Source: Strigamia acuminata
Taxonomy: Eukaryota > Arthropoda > Chilopoda > Geophilomorpha > Linotaeniidae
Reading direction: 5' to 3'
DNA: 64,000 bases
Assembly (NCBI GenBank): GCA_949358305.1
Contig: OX442315.1
Coordinates: forward strand, 9,574,427 to 9,638,426
Positions 1 through 14,321 of the stretch are shown here, in pieces; the first letter of the stretch is position 1; each line of letters starts with the position of its first letter. The notes beneath the pieces were generated by a model. That model was given only the letters and a program-made list of their open reading frames with translations. It was not told the DNA's origin and ran no database searches. Both the position numbers and the translations under genes were made by a program.

Positions 1-1350
1 ATAAAAATTAATGACTCGGAGTAAATCGGGATCCCAATCTCCACCAAATGACGTCAGAATTCATCACTTTTTTAAAAGGGAATAAATTCAAAAAAAAAAT
101 CCGTTATTACCGGGTTTTTTTTTCCTTCGCCCATTCTTTTTTTAAATCATCAATTGCAACTTGTCAAAAATCAATTTATTTCTCCACAAACAACTTACCA
201 CGGGGAAAATACCTATCCGGAACATAAAACTCGTTTTCTTGTTTAATCCACGGGACGTTTACGTCGGCCATGTTTGCAGGCCCACTGCCGATCACGTGTT
301 GAAAATTCGCTTCAATTTGTTAATTAAAAACCGCTAAACCTGTAATCGATTCACGAAAATAAATAATTAATTAAACAATTAAAAAAATTAAATATATAAA
401 AATATTTCCGAACTTGTTACCAATCTTTACCAAACCTTACGAAACTTCGCCCTCCTCGTCTTCACGAAGTGATCGCTCCGTACAGGACAACACCTTCGTA
501 GCATTGGGTATCGGTCTACCAAGTGCAATATGTCGGCCGTTCATTCGCGAATAAATTCGTATAAATTCTAAAACTAAATAAAATTCACCCACCGATGTTT
601 GTTTTAATACTTTAAAGTATAATTATCCAAAATATTACGACTTCAACTCATAAATTTTCCAACCTTCTTCAAAACTTGCAGATTTGTGCGGGAGGTGCGC
701 GACCAAAAAATGGCGGCCGATCGACCGGACTAGACCAATCTCGATTTCCGACCATAAATTCCCCAATTTTTTATATTTTAACCAACGGACAAGGTATTAT
801 TAGCAGAAAATTCGCATCCTTTCATTTTCTATACATCACGTAACTAAGTACCGCCCTAAATGTTAAAACTACGATAAAAGTTGAAAAAGCGTAGAAATTT
901 ATGGCGGCTCTTTCCCACCTTTTTCTTTTGCTTTCACCTCCCATTTGTTTTTTTCTATTTTTTTTTTTTATTTTGTTAATTACAGAGAAGTCGGTCGTGA
1001 TGAATATCGCGGGGCAGGAGGTCAGTGCCACGTGCCCATGACGGAGGAACGTGGGCCTACACGCGTGACCACGCCCCGCCACTTTGTTGGGGCAATCTCA
1101 ACTCTGCAGGCTTTTTATTTCTTGTGTTAATAAGAGGGTTTGGTTTTTTGGAATTTTCAGGGTGGAAATGTGTCTTTTTTTTTTATTCTTTTTCTTTTTT
1201 GTGGATCGTTTTCAATGGGGTATGGAAATTTTTTTTTGAAAAATTGAGTGAATCTAATTTTTGTATTAAAATTCCAAATTTAGGAAAATTTTATTTTTGT
1301 AGTGGATTTTTACAATTTTGTCACAAAATGTTCAGTTTGTACAGGAAAAT
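1..1350. other. AT-rich intergenic DNA, no gene seen
   Basis: No convincing coding region in either strand. The sequence is AT-rich with short homopolymer runs. The open frames that reach into the following repeat owe their length to that repeat, not to coding selection. Confidence 0.6.
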
Positions 1351-1640
1351 ATACTGTTTTTATAGTAAAATTTGCTGTTTTTACAGTAAAATATCCATTT
1401 TTTACAGTGAAATATGCATTTTTTACCGTAAAATATGCATTTTTTACAGTAAAATATGCATTTTTTACAGTAAAATATGCATTTTTTACAGTAAAATATG
1501 CATTTTTTACAGTAAAATATCCATTTTTTACAGTAAAATATCCATTTTTTACAGTAAAATATGCATTTTTTACAGTAAAATATGCATTTTTTACAGTAAA
1601 ATATGCATTTTTTACAGTAAAATATCCATTTTGTACATTT
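1351..1640. repeat. Minisatellite, 21-bp unit, about 13 copies
   Basis: The unit is a T-run, then ACAGTAAAAT, then ATGCAT or ATCCAT. Exact 21-bp steps can be followed from 1372 to 1623, with degenerate copies at both ends. The main variable site is G or C in AT(G/C)CAT. Because 21 is a multiple of three and the unit has no stop in several frames, it gives spurious heptapeptide-repeat ORFs on both strands; these are not genes. Confidence 0.95.
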
Positions 1641-4600
1641 TCCACCTAAAAAAATTCATTATACACATAAAAAAAATTCATTTTACACCCAAAAAAATTA
1701 ATGTAACATCTAAAAAAAAAATTTACTTTTTTCCATAAAATATTCACATTTATTCAGAAAAGTTCATTTTTCACCACTAAAGTTCAATTATCCACTCAAT
1801 AATTTCATTTTTTCTGCTTTAAACAATTTTAAATTTGTTTCCAATTTATATTTTTTGACATTCCACCAACTCCCCAAAACATTCCCAAATTATTAATTCC
1901 AAAATAAATAGATTATCCTAACAACAATTTAAAAAAAAAATTCTTATTTCTTTTTCCTCAACATTCAGTCAAGAAAACATCCCAAAAATTTCCTTTCCAA
2001 ACCTGTCTCATTTCCACCCTGTCTCATTTCTATCTTTTTAATAAAAAGATGTCAAACCAACAGAAAGAGAGATAAAAGTAGGGGGAAAGGGGATGTACCA
2101 TCAACTGGCCAACATCAAACTGAGCAGCAAATGAAATTTCCACTAGACACTGCCTTCTTCTCTTCCTGGAAATCCAATTGACAGGGTTCATCAGTACTCA
2201 CTACAACAAGATATCCTCAAGCTAAACACCCACACCACCCCTATCTCATATTCCCTCCCTCACTTCACATTATCACCACCTCATACTTGAACACTATAGA
2301 AAACCTAAATATTCCATCTAAAATTAATAAATAAATAACTCCAATTAACTCTTTCCAATATCAGTGAATTTCAACACACATGTTGCAAAAAATAAAATCC
2401 CCCAAAACATAATTTTTTTTTCAAACATATTTCTTCATTTCCAGCCCCAAAAAAGGCCCCAAGAGGGCCCAGGACCGTAAATCAGCCTTTGGAGTATCGA
2501 AGTCACACTACGCTAGGAACCCAAAATGGTATATAAAGACTATAAATGCATTTCTTGCATCAAGGACTAGACCAGACATTATGTACGCGGTCAATGCACC
2601 GTGTGCGATCTTTTTGTGTGCCCCGACGTTCAGTGTTTTATGTCAGACGGGTAACGGGCGGGTAACGGGTAGAGCTTTTACGCCAATGTTCAACACTGCT
2701 GTCAGTCGGTGATTTTTGGGTGCGTTAAAACGCCCCATAAGTCTTGGCGCCCTTATAAGGTTGCACCGTAGTGCGCCGCCGCGCAAAAGTTGGCAGTTTA
2801 CAAAAGAATAACTCACAGTGCCATCTGGTTGCCCAAAACACGGCCCAATCAAAATGGCTCCCACGTGCCAGTCCTGCATCTTTAATGTGTGGTGTAATTG
2901 CTTCTTTACAGTCAATTGATTTAATATGTTTCTATATAACCTTTTTCCCATCAATTTTAAAAGGGAGAAGCAGAGTAATAAAATCATAATAAATAAATAA
3001 ATAATAGAGAAAAAAAGAGAATATATCCATGAAAATGTAAACAAAAAGACAGCACGAAGAAAATGTCTTTCATTCTGCAGGTCCATTTTGCCTGCAGATA
3101 TGTATATGCCAAGAAAAGTTTCTATCTTGCCTATACCTCCTTGAGTTTACACAAGCTTTATGCATGCATTAGGGTTTGTTTTGGAAATACTGACCTCCTC
3201 CTCCCATTCACTCACAAACAAACACATACCACTTTCTTGCATTCATTCTCTGCCAAGATTAAATTTACTTTCATAGATAACCCTTTGAATCTTCAAATAG
3301 AAATGTTGGAATGAACATTGTTGATGTTTATTTTCATTATAATTAAATAAACTGTTGGTGGGAACTGGTTTTTGATGTATATAATGGTTATGGACTAATT
3401 AATTTTGTAAAATATAAATAAGTATTGATGAATTTTGATTTCGGTATTACAAATGTCGAGCATTCAAATTACCGTGTTTCTTCGATTAAAAGTCGCGGCT
3501 CATAATTGCAAACGCAAACAAACTTTGTAAATTTAATTACAACATGTAAATATTAAAATTCCTTTACAATACCTTTAATTAAATTAAATCTACTTTTTCT
3601 TGCAGTGCATTTTAAGCGATTTGTAGATTTCGATTGCGGTATTCCTTTAAGATGCATTACTGCTGTGCGTCTACTTTTGAATGTACTTTTATTGATAAGT
3701 TTCCGCAAAGTGCATTTCTGCCTTAAGACAATTGCAGAAGGACAAAAGAGAGACCCAACAAGTCATTTATAAATAAAAAATATCTTTTCTACATACTTCC
3801 CCATAAGGGTTGACACAAAACCACCAAATACAACCCATTATTCAATGCAGAAATTTATAGATTTTGATACCGGCTTTTTCCACGACCGGACTCCGAAAAG
3901 ACGAAGAACTGATTTAGGCCTTTCTGTGCTCTTCCTATGGAGATTATTGGTAAAATTCTCCCAGAATGATAAAATCTCACACAAAAAATAATAAAATTAA
4001 ATAATAATAAAAAAATTAAAATTTCTGTGTTTTTTTATTTTATTTTATTTTTATTTTAACATTTCTAAAACATCTCCATATTTACAAGCCGGGAGGCGAA
4101 ATGGGTGTCATCAACATGGAGAGTGGAACCGTTGGTTGAAAACAAGACGCTTCAACCTGTGCAATTTGAATTATGCATGAGAAGTGCGTTCGTCTCTTGT
4201 TTTTCAACAGGGGCTCATCAGAAAAGGAAAAGTCCCCAAAAATCCAGCCACACTGCACTGCTCGCGGCCATGCAGGCGAGCCAACGCATTGGCAGTCGCA
4301 GAGTGGATTTGCATATTTATCGAGCATCTTCCCTCCTCTTCCTCCTCCCTCTACATCCATACACCGCCTTCGTTTGGCGAGGTTCAAGTTCCCCGGCTAA
4401 ATATTTCTCCGTCTTAACCCGTTGGGCACACGAATGCCAATCAAAAATATTATATTTTTCACTTTTCCATCCATAGGTCTATCTGTAACAAAATATCCAA
4501 AAATAATTTTTTTCAACTTCCGGTCAACCAACCCTCAGGACATTTTAGGCCTAAAATGTCTAATTTGTCTTCAGATAACCAGCAATTGCGGCCGATGTTC

Positions 4601-6567
4601 GGCATCAGCGACATTTACAAAATTTTCTAAGATATGAAGCAAATTAATAATTATATGAATAACAAATGTTATTAGTCCAATAAATAACATAATTTATTTG
4701 TTGATGTTATAAAGGATGTCCCAAAATTAACGCAAGATTTGAATTTGCCGCCATTTGCGATGTTGTCGAAGCATTTGTCGGCGTTACTGAAAATAATGTC
4801 ACCCAGCTTCTGATGATGTAAACTCAAGTAATTCTAAGGATAAAAGCGGCAAAAAGTGTTTAAAATCTTCAGCCCTGAAAACTGCAACCGAAATATCCGC
4901 TGCGAGCTAAAAATGCGAACAAATGGAATTTTGCCAATAAATTAGTGGACAGAAAAATTCCATTTCCACAATGCAATAAATCAAATGAATTCAAATTTCA
5001 CACGTTTTTATAAAAAAAAAAAAAAAAAAAAAAAAAATTCTACATTATAATTTTTTTTGGCTAAATATGGGCACCCTCATCCACTAGGTAATTACAGCAA
5101 CCCAAACCGGAAGTGACATTACATCATGCCTTAAACAACCATGTGGGCACAATGGAAAACCCCTCTTATGTGGAATCATTAAAACTCCAAAAAGGAAGAC
5201 CAGCAAAGGGTGGTAGGGGGGTCCGTGTAAAGAGGAGTCATCCGCCATATTGGATCCATGAATGTTGTCATGTCTCATTCAATTACTGCACACTTGATGT
5301 CCTCAGGCTAACCAAGTGCTCCCAATTAATTCCCCAACTTCAATTCTGCACTCTCATTACACCCAACCTTTACTCCACACACTCTTCTTGTGGACCCCAC
5401 CATCCAGTCTAGGCTCAAAAATAGGCCTAAAAGTATCGGCCAATAAAAACACACCTCCTGATGGGTAAATTATAATAAGAGACTGTCAAGAAATCTTAAT
5501 TACTTGCTGAAATATTGAACCATGTTGAAGGGATTCATACCACTCCAGCATCAAAAAGTTTCTCCAGAGAGCATTTTCAGCCTGGGGGCTTATCACAGTG
5601 GCATCATATAATGGAACCCTCCTGAGACTGTCACCACACTGCCACTGTCACTGCCAATTAATGCCAGACACCCCATTTATTAGCTATTGCAAATGGACTG
5701 TGCCAAGCCTCAATAATTCACCTGCAGCTCCAACCTCATCCCTGCATCTGCATGCAGTGTTAATTCAATTAGTTTGGATTTGTTCTGACATTAACCAGAC
5801 ATGACTTGGGATTCAAAAGTGCATTTTCAAGGTATGTGAAAGGAATTATGTAGATTTCCAACATCAACTTAGGCCTGACCATAAAAAGTGTGCAGAGAGA
5901 AAGAGAGAGAAAGAGCTTATAACTATGTCATCAGTATTGCGCATGCCCAGAAGACATGGACCAGTGGAATTCCACTTGCTCTTCATGTTGTTTGCATAAA
6001 TTAGCATAAAGAATTTTGTGGCCACTCACTGCTGCAGGGGGCCTTGGAGAGTGGGATGGAAGGACTGCGTGATGGATATAAGGTTTAAGCGTGCAAATGG
6101 CTTCAGAACTAAGATTCCGACGGCTAATGTCTCTTAATATTATAATTTCAACTCCAAGGCACTGAACCTTTGTTAATTGCTTTTGTTCACTGTGAAATAT
6201 TAACTTGGGAGCCATTGAGAAAAAAAAAAATTTTATCTTTGGTGCTTCGATCGAAAAGCCGCGCGAAAGCCCACACACCGGCACAAAGATGGCGGTCATT
6301 TATCTATAGCTTCTACAACACCTCTAGGTATACATTCAACAGTTTTCCAAATAAGTGAAAATTCGGATTTTATTTATCCGTTTAACCATATGCGTTTACA
6401 TGACATTAGTTTTATGGTAAATCTGACGTAGTATGTGAATTACCCATAATGCATTTTGATTATCTGGAACAACAAAATGGTTGTCGAAGGAGTAAAGGTA
6501 ACAGGAAAATTAGACATTCAAAATTTGTTCATTAAGAATAAACATGATCAGTTTTCCAGAAAAGTAA
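1641..6567. other. Intergenic DNA without recognisable genes
   Basis: I see no domain-bearing coding region, structural RNA or clear transposon boundary here. It includes AT-rich stretches, a T-rich microsatellite-like run near 4030-4070 and a run of 26 A at 5012-5037. Short open frames near 2643-3086, 4082-4637 and 5931-6299 have no recognisable motif. Host exons cannot be excluded by eye. Confidence 0.5.
5012..5037 (+). repeat. Poly(A) run of 26 bases
   Basis: Uninterrupted A-tract. It could be a retroposon tail, but the sequence upstream shows no recognisable SINE or LINE 3' end and I found no flanking target duplication, so it is listed only as a homopolymer. Confidence 0.8.
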
Positions 6568-6569
6568 TA

Positions 6570-7139
6570 CAGTCGAAACTCGTTATAACGAATCGCAAGG
6601 GACCGGACAAATCGATTCGTTGTAACGAGAATTCGTTAAAACGAATTAGCTGAAAAAAATAAAATTTTATCATAAACAACATTATTTATTCATAAAATCA
6701 TGTTAATTTTATCTCGATTCTTAAAAACTGTTGAAATTGTAAAATGGGACAAATTAAACTCAACTGCTACAATTGATAGCTTCTTGCCATTGTTAATGGC
6801 ATTAAAAATGTTCAACTTGTTGTAAATCAAAATTTCTTTTTATTTGGCAGCCCTTTTAAAACAGAAAATTTTTCATTTTTTTCTAAATGTGTTCCTAACA
6901 TGGGTATAGGATGTTGTGAGTCATGTGATCAGTTTTGAAAATTCGTTATAACAAGGGCTTGTTGGTATTACAGTGTACATGAAAACTTGTTTGTTATAAC
7001 GAATAATTCTTTATATTGAAATTCGTTATAACGAAAATATTTAACATGGTGTTCTATGGCTGGCCAACCAAGTCATTCATAACAATTCGTTATATCAATA
7101 ATTCGTTAAATCGCGATTCGTTATAAAGAGTTTCGACTG
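6570..7139. mobile_element. TA-flanked non-autonomous DNA element (Tc1/mariner/pogo-like MITE)
   Basis: The 570-bp element has terminal inverted repeats beginning CAGTCGAAACTC and continuing through TATAACGAATCGC; the two ends agree over about 27 bp with one mismatch (CTCG versus CTCT). TA dinucleotides flank both ends (6568-6569 and 7140-7141), the target duplication of the Tc1/mariner superfamily. There is no transposase ORF inside, so mobilisation would need an enzyme in trans. The palindrome TTCGTTATAACGAA and variants recur internally. Superfamily follows from the TA duplication and the end sequence, which resembles pogo/Tigger ends; that last point is inference. Confidence 0.88.
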
Positions 7140-7141
7140 TA

Positions 7142-10100
7142 TTCGCATGTAAACACGACCTAACTGCGTATGTGTTAGTTTTCGGGCCTACTTATAGCGT
7201 AGTTTTTGAATCCCAACCCCATCCATTTTGAATTTAGTTGTCAAAACCAAAACCAGATTGCACAAATCATTTCCTTTTATCCATTTTTTGGCATAAAAAA
7301 AAAACCCAGAAACTTGTGCATTTCTGCAAAACCCGAGCGAAGAAAAGTGTAAGAAATTTGTCCAAATGAATGGACTAAAGACATCTCACACCTCAAACAT
7401 ATTGAAGTGTAATCAGCTAGACAGAGGGAGTGGTGTTGGATTCACGCCCTGTTTCTTTGCATCTAACTCATGAAATGGACCCCAATGCTGCAGGCAACAC
7501 CTCACATATCACATTCAGACCTCCCACATCTGCCTAAGAAGACACAGAAAATCAGTGAGCAGAGGGTGTGCTGACAAGCTGGGTACTTAATCCAGCCTGC
7601 AGCTAAACTTCAGAGGGCTTCACAAAAATCCCCTCCTCCATTTCTTGTGTAACTGCTCCAGATGAGAATATATGAGTAGGCCTACTAGGCTCATCATGGC
7701 CGCCAGCTACTTGCATCCCTTCTTCAATCAACAATAGATAAAGCCCCTCTCCAAGTTCAGTGTTATCCTTTTTTTCTTCTTCTTCCAGTCCAGTTTCTAT
7801 CTGTGAATCCATCACTGTGTCTGCCCTCCAGCCACTTGTATTGTCTATGTCCTTGTCCTTATGTTGCACATGATCAGGTTGCTGTGTGAATCATTCTTTT
7901 ATGTTCTTTAAACATTCTAGTTTTTCCCTCTTGGCTTGTCAAGACTTTTTCTTTAAAACCACTTTGCTTGCCACTGGTTATTACAAGTCAATGCTCTCTA
8001 TTTCTCTAATTCACATCACTTCTTGCTTGTTCCAGCAGCTTTTCACCATTCTAGCAAGAGTTTTGGCTTCATCAGCAACAATTTATGCCATTTTTTACTC
8101 ATTTTTCAAGTTAAATGCCTAAAATTGCTCATTATACAATTACCTAGACTGTGTTGAAACCTCAAGTATATAGATTCTTCCAATTTAAACTTAATCCAGT
8201 TAGGACTATTGAGTTATAAAAGATTAAATGGTTTATATTTCATCAGAAGAGATAGTTGATGGTTTTTTTTTATTTTTTATTTTTTTGAATTATTTTTTCA
8301 TGTTTTGATTTTGATCCAAAAATTGCCAATTAATTTGTGTGTGCACTTTTTTAATTGTGTATGAATGAAATCATCACAATCTAGACATTTTCTATCTACA
8401 TCCAACAGTTTGGTTGATATTACTTTAATTTATTTATTCCCTTTATTGGTCATCTCTCCCCAAAGACCAATGAGTTGCCCACCAAGAAAAAAAGCCGGCG
8501 GCTCACCATCACACAAATGCCTTTTTACATTTTTTTCCTTTAGATAAATAACACATAATATATAAATTCCTACATCATACTCAGAAGCCTTGGCAGTATC
8601 TCATCATCTGTCCCCATTTTGAACACACAATTTAAGCAGCAGTGGGTCTTGTCAGTACTAGGATGGGTCACCTAATACTTGTTTAATTTAAGATACAACC
8701 CATATCTTTAACGGGGTTTTCAATGATTCAATGAATTCATTTCATGCTCTTCGCGTAACCTAATAAAACAGTTAAGCCTAACCGCTAACGTTGAACTCGA
8801 GGGTACGATATCAAAAATGACTGATTTTACGATTAACGCAAAATCACAAAATTGCAAAATCATACATATAATGAAACCCCTTAATTGCCGGTAACGTTAC
8901 CGTTACTTCGTTATAGAAATGCACTCGCCGGAGATCACTATAACTACGATAAGGCATTTTCTATGCGGTAAGAGCCACAAAATATCAAAGTATCAGCACA
9001 AAGCATCATTGGAGAAAGCCATTAATTGACTAAACCCATCCCAGGAACTCCAAGAAATTATAGTGGTCAGGAAATTACAGTTCTCAAGTGCACCATTTGT
9101 TATTTTAGCTGATAATAATAGTCTTCTACTTTCTTTTAAAGACCACCAGTCATGCTACCCAAAATGGACTCATTTTCTCAATTGCACTCACCATCTGGTA
9201 CATAGTGTTCCCACTTGTGGTACGCCAAAAAAGTAGTACAAAATGTGATTGGAAAAAAAAGCAGAACCAGGAAGAGAGACATGCAAAAGCGGCACAGGGC
9301 GCTCGTATTAAAGCTTTGTGACCACGGAGCACCGCCAGCCAAGAAAAATAAACATTCCACGCTATAAGACCTCTCAACATCCCCTCGTGGGTAAAGCCAC
9401 CCACAAATCTAAGCCGTTTCACTCATAGAGTGGCAGCCATGTTTTCATTAGGGGAATAGAGAATTAAAAGACCCATCTACTCACACGTACTCCCTACTAC
9501 CCCTTCAGCCATCTTGTAAGAGAAAATGTTGTGAGAAATAACAAAATCACAACATGGCAACTTTCACACTTCCTGATTCTCTCACCAGAGTGAGTTTCAA
9601 TGATATCGCCTTCTGTGCAGTGCAGCCGACCATGCTGGCGTGCATTCAAAAGGATCAAAGAAAAGTGAGAATTTTTGTGCGAGGTGTCATAAGTCCTGAA
9701 ATTGGTGGGGGAAAGACGGTGGTTGCACGCTTTGGTTAACACATTTAAGTTCACGGCAGAGAGAACCTTTTCGGCGGACCTGTGCGATGTTACCGCAGAT
9801 GCGATTGCACTTCTGAATGTGCGATCTCACATCGCACGATCACATCTGTGCGTATTAGCGATGAAATAGCTAAAATTAGCGATAGCGACAATTAGCAAAA
9901 TCTAAATTTTGGGGAAAAAGCGAAATTTTAGCGAAGCTATTCTTGTTGGTTAGCGAGCTGTAAAGTATCGACAAGATGAACATCGAATAAACGCTGAGAA
10001 TTCTTCTACACCTGATGTTTAGAAAGTCTAATAAAACGATCATGTCCGTCTGTCCGTCCGTCCGCGCACTTCCGGCTGCATTTCACTTTGACGTAATATG

Positions 10101-11878
10101 ACGTCATTTCCGGAAGCAGACGTGCATGACATCTATATCGCGCTTTTGCGACTTCGGCGTCTACATGGCGCATTTGCGACGAGTTAGATCCAACATTCGG
10201 TTCGGTCCCGAATGTGTTTTTCTTTGCTACAATTCTAGAAGGGGTTTAGAAGTCTAATATGTAATGCGTCAATGCATTACAGATGTTTACTAGTTCTTTT
10301 TGGGATTAACTAAAATTTCTTCATTTTCAACCAATGGTCCACTCGTGTCAACACAATTCTGGTACTGCTCACCTGAAATCATTGTAACAATTGCAGGTTC
10401 TTACTTTTCTGGCAGCCATTTTGAAATTGGTTTGAAGGGACCAAAACCAGTTGGATTCTGTTTTTATGCTAAAAGTGAAACTTGTGGGATGCTAAATTGA
10501 GACATTCTTGTAGCTTACTTTCAAGTTGCAAATTGGGGTAATGGCAAAAACTTTTCACTTTTCATCCGCCATTCTTTAATCATATTTGCAGTTAATGCTG
10601 TCAGTCTTGCACACATACATATTTTAACTGCAGGCAGTTTCTTTTTTGTTAAACTTTCATCTTTGATCTGATAGTTTTGTGATTTCATTAGCTTAAGTCT
10701 CTTTTTACTTCTAAGCCTAAATGTCTAATTCAGTTACACACCCCTGAAGGCTACTTTTGCTCTGCATAAATTAACTAGTTCAGAATAATAAACATGCTTT
10801 GCTCTCTGAGCTTCAACAAACAAGTCAATATTTCTCTATTATTCAACATATATGAATACCACTAAATACACTGGAGTTTCAACATATTCATTTGCACACT
10901 TGAATGTTTTATGCAAATTTTACTACAAAAAAATGCATGCCGGATTCAATTTCTTATTATTAAATTAACCCCTCCCCCAAAAAATAAAAATAAATAATTA
11001 AAACAAAAAAATATTTGCTTAATGAAAATAATTAATAAAGTGACATGAGATTTAATCAAAAGAACAAGAGAAACTCATTTAATTTTAAGTTAAATTTTTT
11101 TTTATTAAAAAATACACCATTAAATTATTTAATGCAAATTTCTATTCCCTTTAAAGAAAAAAAAAGAGAAATAAAATAAAAGAAAAAAAATCCAAATTAA
11201 ACTTCCCTCAATGTTTGATGGACAACCAAAACAAGTCACTTGCATTTTTTTCCCCTATTCCATTCCATGTCTGTTTTTTCCATGTCTCCCTTCTCATTTC
11301 CGGACACAAGTACCCGGATGTAGGCAAACCCTTCTTGTGGGCTTGCCCCATGAGAAAAAAAAATTGAAATCAATACTCCTTTATTTCATCCACCATACAC
11401 CTTTATAGAATAAAAATAAAAATAAGAATTGTCGCGTTCTTCGATACTTGCTAAAAGATGTAACACTATTCGCACTTCTTACTGCATGAGTATAAGGATA
11501 TTACATCGCAATGTGGTCCCTTCACATTACAGATATGGGTTTTAAAGAACGTCCTCCTCTCTGTGGGTTCTTGTTGGTTAATGAAAACCAACTGAGAAAT
11601 AATGTAAAGTCTCTTTTTGGGCACAAAATAATTTGTTCTTTACATGATCAAAAGCAAGCAACAACTGATACAAACATAACGTTTTGATTTAAAAGGAAAA
11701 CTAGCACAACAAAAGAACAATGCAAAGGTCACCGTCAGACCAAATGGCACCACAAGCGAATAATGTTTTGGCGTTATTAATTGCTTAAGTGTAGAGATGA
11801 ATCTTCACGCTTTCGGTACTCTCGGATTGGTCCATTCGAGTCCTGAATCCACAGAACTTATCATCCTCCGTTTATATA
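7142..11878. other. Intergenic DNA without recognisable genes
   Basis: Scattered short open frames (for example 7603-7869 minus, 9150-9422 minus, 9497-9754 minus) carry no recognisable domains. A small inverted repeat, GTGCGAT/ATCGCAC, lies near 9819-9837. Nothing else is supported. Confidence 0.5.
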
Positions 11879-12178
11879 AGGAGCATTCAATTCCAAATTT
11901 CTAAAATCCGATTCTAAAAACTTGTTTTAACTTTGAACGAGTTAATAACGATTTTGTAATCAAGTTTTTGATTATCTTGAGCATGCGCATTTATGGCCGC
12001 CAGAAAAACGAGTTGAAATCGTGTCGAAATCCAAAGAATCCACCCCACACGCGGATTATGAGAATCGGTTTTTCGAGAATCCGATTCTCAAAAATATGAC
12101 GCGTTTTGCATCATTTCCGCCAGGGAAAATCGAGATAATCGAGAGAATCGGTTTTTCCATTTAAAATTGAACGCGCCT
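11879..12178. mobile_element. MITE-like element with AGG(A/C)GC(A/G)TTCAATT termini
   Basis: The left end starts AGGAGCATTCAATT and the right end, read on the opposite strand, starts AGGCGCGTTCAATT. Both ends also reach a CCGATTCT motif about 30 bp in. Flanking trinucleotides are ATA (left) and ATT (right), an imperfect candidate target duplication. The 300-bp interior has no ORF and contains several AATCGGTTTTTC-type inverted motifs. The termini resemble those of the element at 27031-27618, so both may belong to one family. Confidence 0.6.
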
Positions 12179-14321
12179 ATTGTCGAAACTTCGGTTGACT
12201 TTTTCATATCCCATCCGTCCATCATCTTTTCATTAAATTTGTTATTATCATTTTTTTTTTATTTCTTACGATTGTTAATTTTCCAGTCCATATGGTCCCA
12301 CTTTAAAATATGTTCATCCAATTGTCTAAAGAAGAAAAAAAAAATCCAAAAGACGCCATCTGCAGTCGAATCTTTTTAACAGGATTGGTATAAGCAATCC
12401 TCATTGCTCCCCTCACTCCGATGCTGCCTTTATTTCCTCTCTCTCAATCATGGACCTCCCATGACATGTTTGGGACAAGGTGGGCCTTTTGTACCAAGGC
12501 TTAGGCCAGATTAAGTGGAACATTGGGGGCTGGGAAGTGCTCTTTGGATGCCTTTTTCTGTCAGCAAAATGGAGGGTGGTCAGCCAAGCTCTATTTTCAC
12601 AATATTACAAAACTGTTCCAGGCCCCTAATGCTCTGACAAATTCAGCCAGCAATAGAAATGTCTAAATCCAATGCATTGTCAATGTGAATGCAAATATAA
12701 AATCAAATCCTACAGCAAACAAATAAGAATTTTTATTTCTTTCTAACTATCATTGAGAGCCTATAAAAGAATTTAAAATATTCATGATAATAATTAATCA
12801 AAGCTCATTGAAGCCAGAAAAAAAAATGCTTTCTTTGTAGTTGGAACCATTATTGACAAAACAAGTCTTCAGCTGTCAACAAAAACATGTCCAATATTGC
12901 TGATCAAACAACAAACTTTTCAGTTACATTCAGCACTAATTTGCCCCTGTTTCTCTTTTTGCTGTTTTTAGTGTTGGATACCTAAAGCAGCCACAACTGC
13001 ATAAACCTTCATCAAAAACTGCAAAAACAAGCGTCTTCTGTTTTTGCCGTTTATAGAAACACTAAAAATAATGAGACTAAATATTGACGCTTTAACTTTT
13101 CTGCACTTTGTGCCGTTAATTTCTTCTTGAACGCAAGCAGAAATATCAGCACAAGTTGCAGAAAGGGTAAAGATCTTGCCCCTTAATTCTCATTGGATAA
13201 TCCTGGTGTGTTCTGTGCTTTGGATTGTACGGATGTAGTTGGATGTAGAAAATGAAGGAACCTCGAAGTGACCAGTCAATGGCATGGTATTTGCATAAGT
13301 GTTTTATTAACAAGAAAGTATAGGTGGCGCGACACACGCTCTCGCACCGTCGCGGGAACGCGACGTGCATCATGCGCGTCACAAATAAACAATGAAAGGA
13401 ATGTACAGAATTGGAGTGCGAAACACTCCAAATCCTTACTTCAACTTCAAACAAGCGTGAACATACTTGCGTTACCTTACTTCTACTTCTTCATTGTTTA
13501 CTTTACTTTACTTTACTTCCAAGTGTGAACCCACCTTAATGGACCATGTAAAATAATGCGATCGTTCGTGTCGTTGAGATATACATATCCGACTGTTTTA
13601 TTCGGATAAGTGGCGCGATTTTAACACGTAAAGTGACGAAGAGTCCAATTTAAAACTGAAACCGTAGTGAGATTTTAATATTTATCTTTTGTATTTTTGC
13701 ATCGTGCATCCACATCCACTTTAAAATAAAATCTCCATTTTACATCTGCAAATTAATAAGCATTTTAAAACGCAGCGAGATCAAATCTAAAATGGAAATC
13801 TTGGCGTAACAAGCTCTTGTCTCGCGCGCGACCCCCTGAGGACACATTGAGAAGTTTGAAAGTCGTAAGAAAAGAGAAAAGACTCGAGGGAGCCACTCAG
13901 CTGTATTTCCAAGTTCTATCTTCGCTTGCCGACCCACTGTTCCCACTCTTGCCATAAATTGTCAACAGAGGGCTGCTTCGCGCCCGTGTTTCACCATTGG
14001 TTCAATTTCAACCGCAAATGCCCGGATACCAACCTGGTTCGTCTCTCTGGAGACACATTCCACACTCAACCGTTCTTTTAACTGCCCTCTTTTGGTGAAT
14101 TTCCAAGTCGTTAAGCGAACACATTACAACCAATAGAATTAAGCCCAACTTTCCCATAAAACGGGACCCAAGTTATGATTAACTCAACCGTCGTTTCCTC
14201 CGATTTATCCTGCAACGGACACCGCTTAAACCCCGCATCCGCACAAACATGCAACATGCACATTTAATGCACAAAAAAATCTAACGCGAAGATTCTTGCG
14301 ATTATGTCCTTCCGTAAGTGC
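12179..14321. other. Intergenic DNA without recognisable genes
   Basis: Includes a TTTACTTTACTTTACTT stretch near 13495-13520. No domain-bearing ORF or RNA gene recognised. Confidence 0.5.

Noticed and set aside
1025-1738. Open frames of 111 to 237 codons on both strands with heptapeptide repeats
   Set aside because: They follow from a stop-free 21-bp tandem repeat; the same array is open in several frames.
2643-3086. 147-codon minus-strand ORF with hydrophobic segment
   Set aside because: No recognisable family, no supporting neighbours; composition of AT-rich DNA can produce it.
5012-5037. Poly(A) tail of a SINE or processed pseudogene
   Set aside because: No recognisable upstream body and no flanking duplication.
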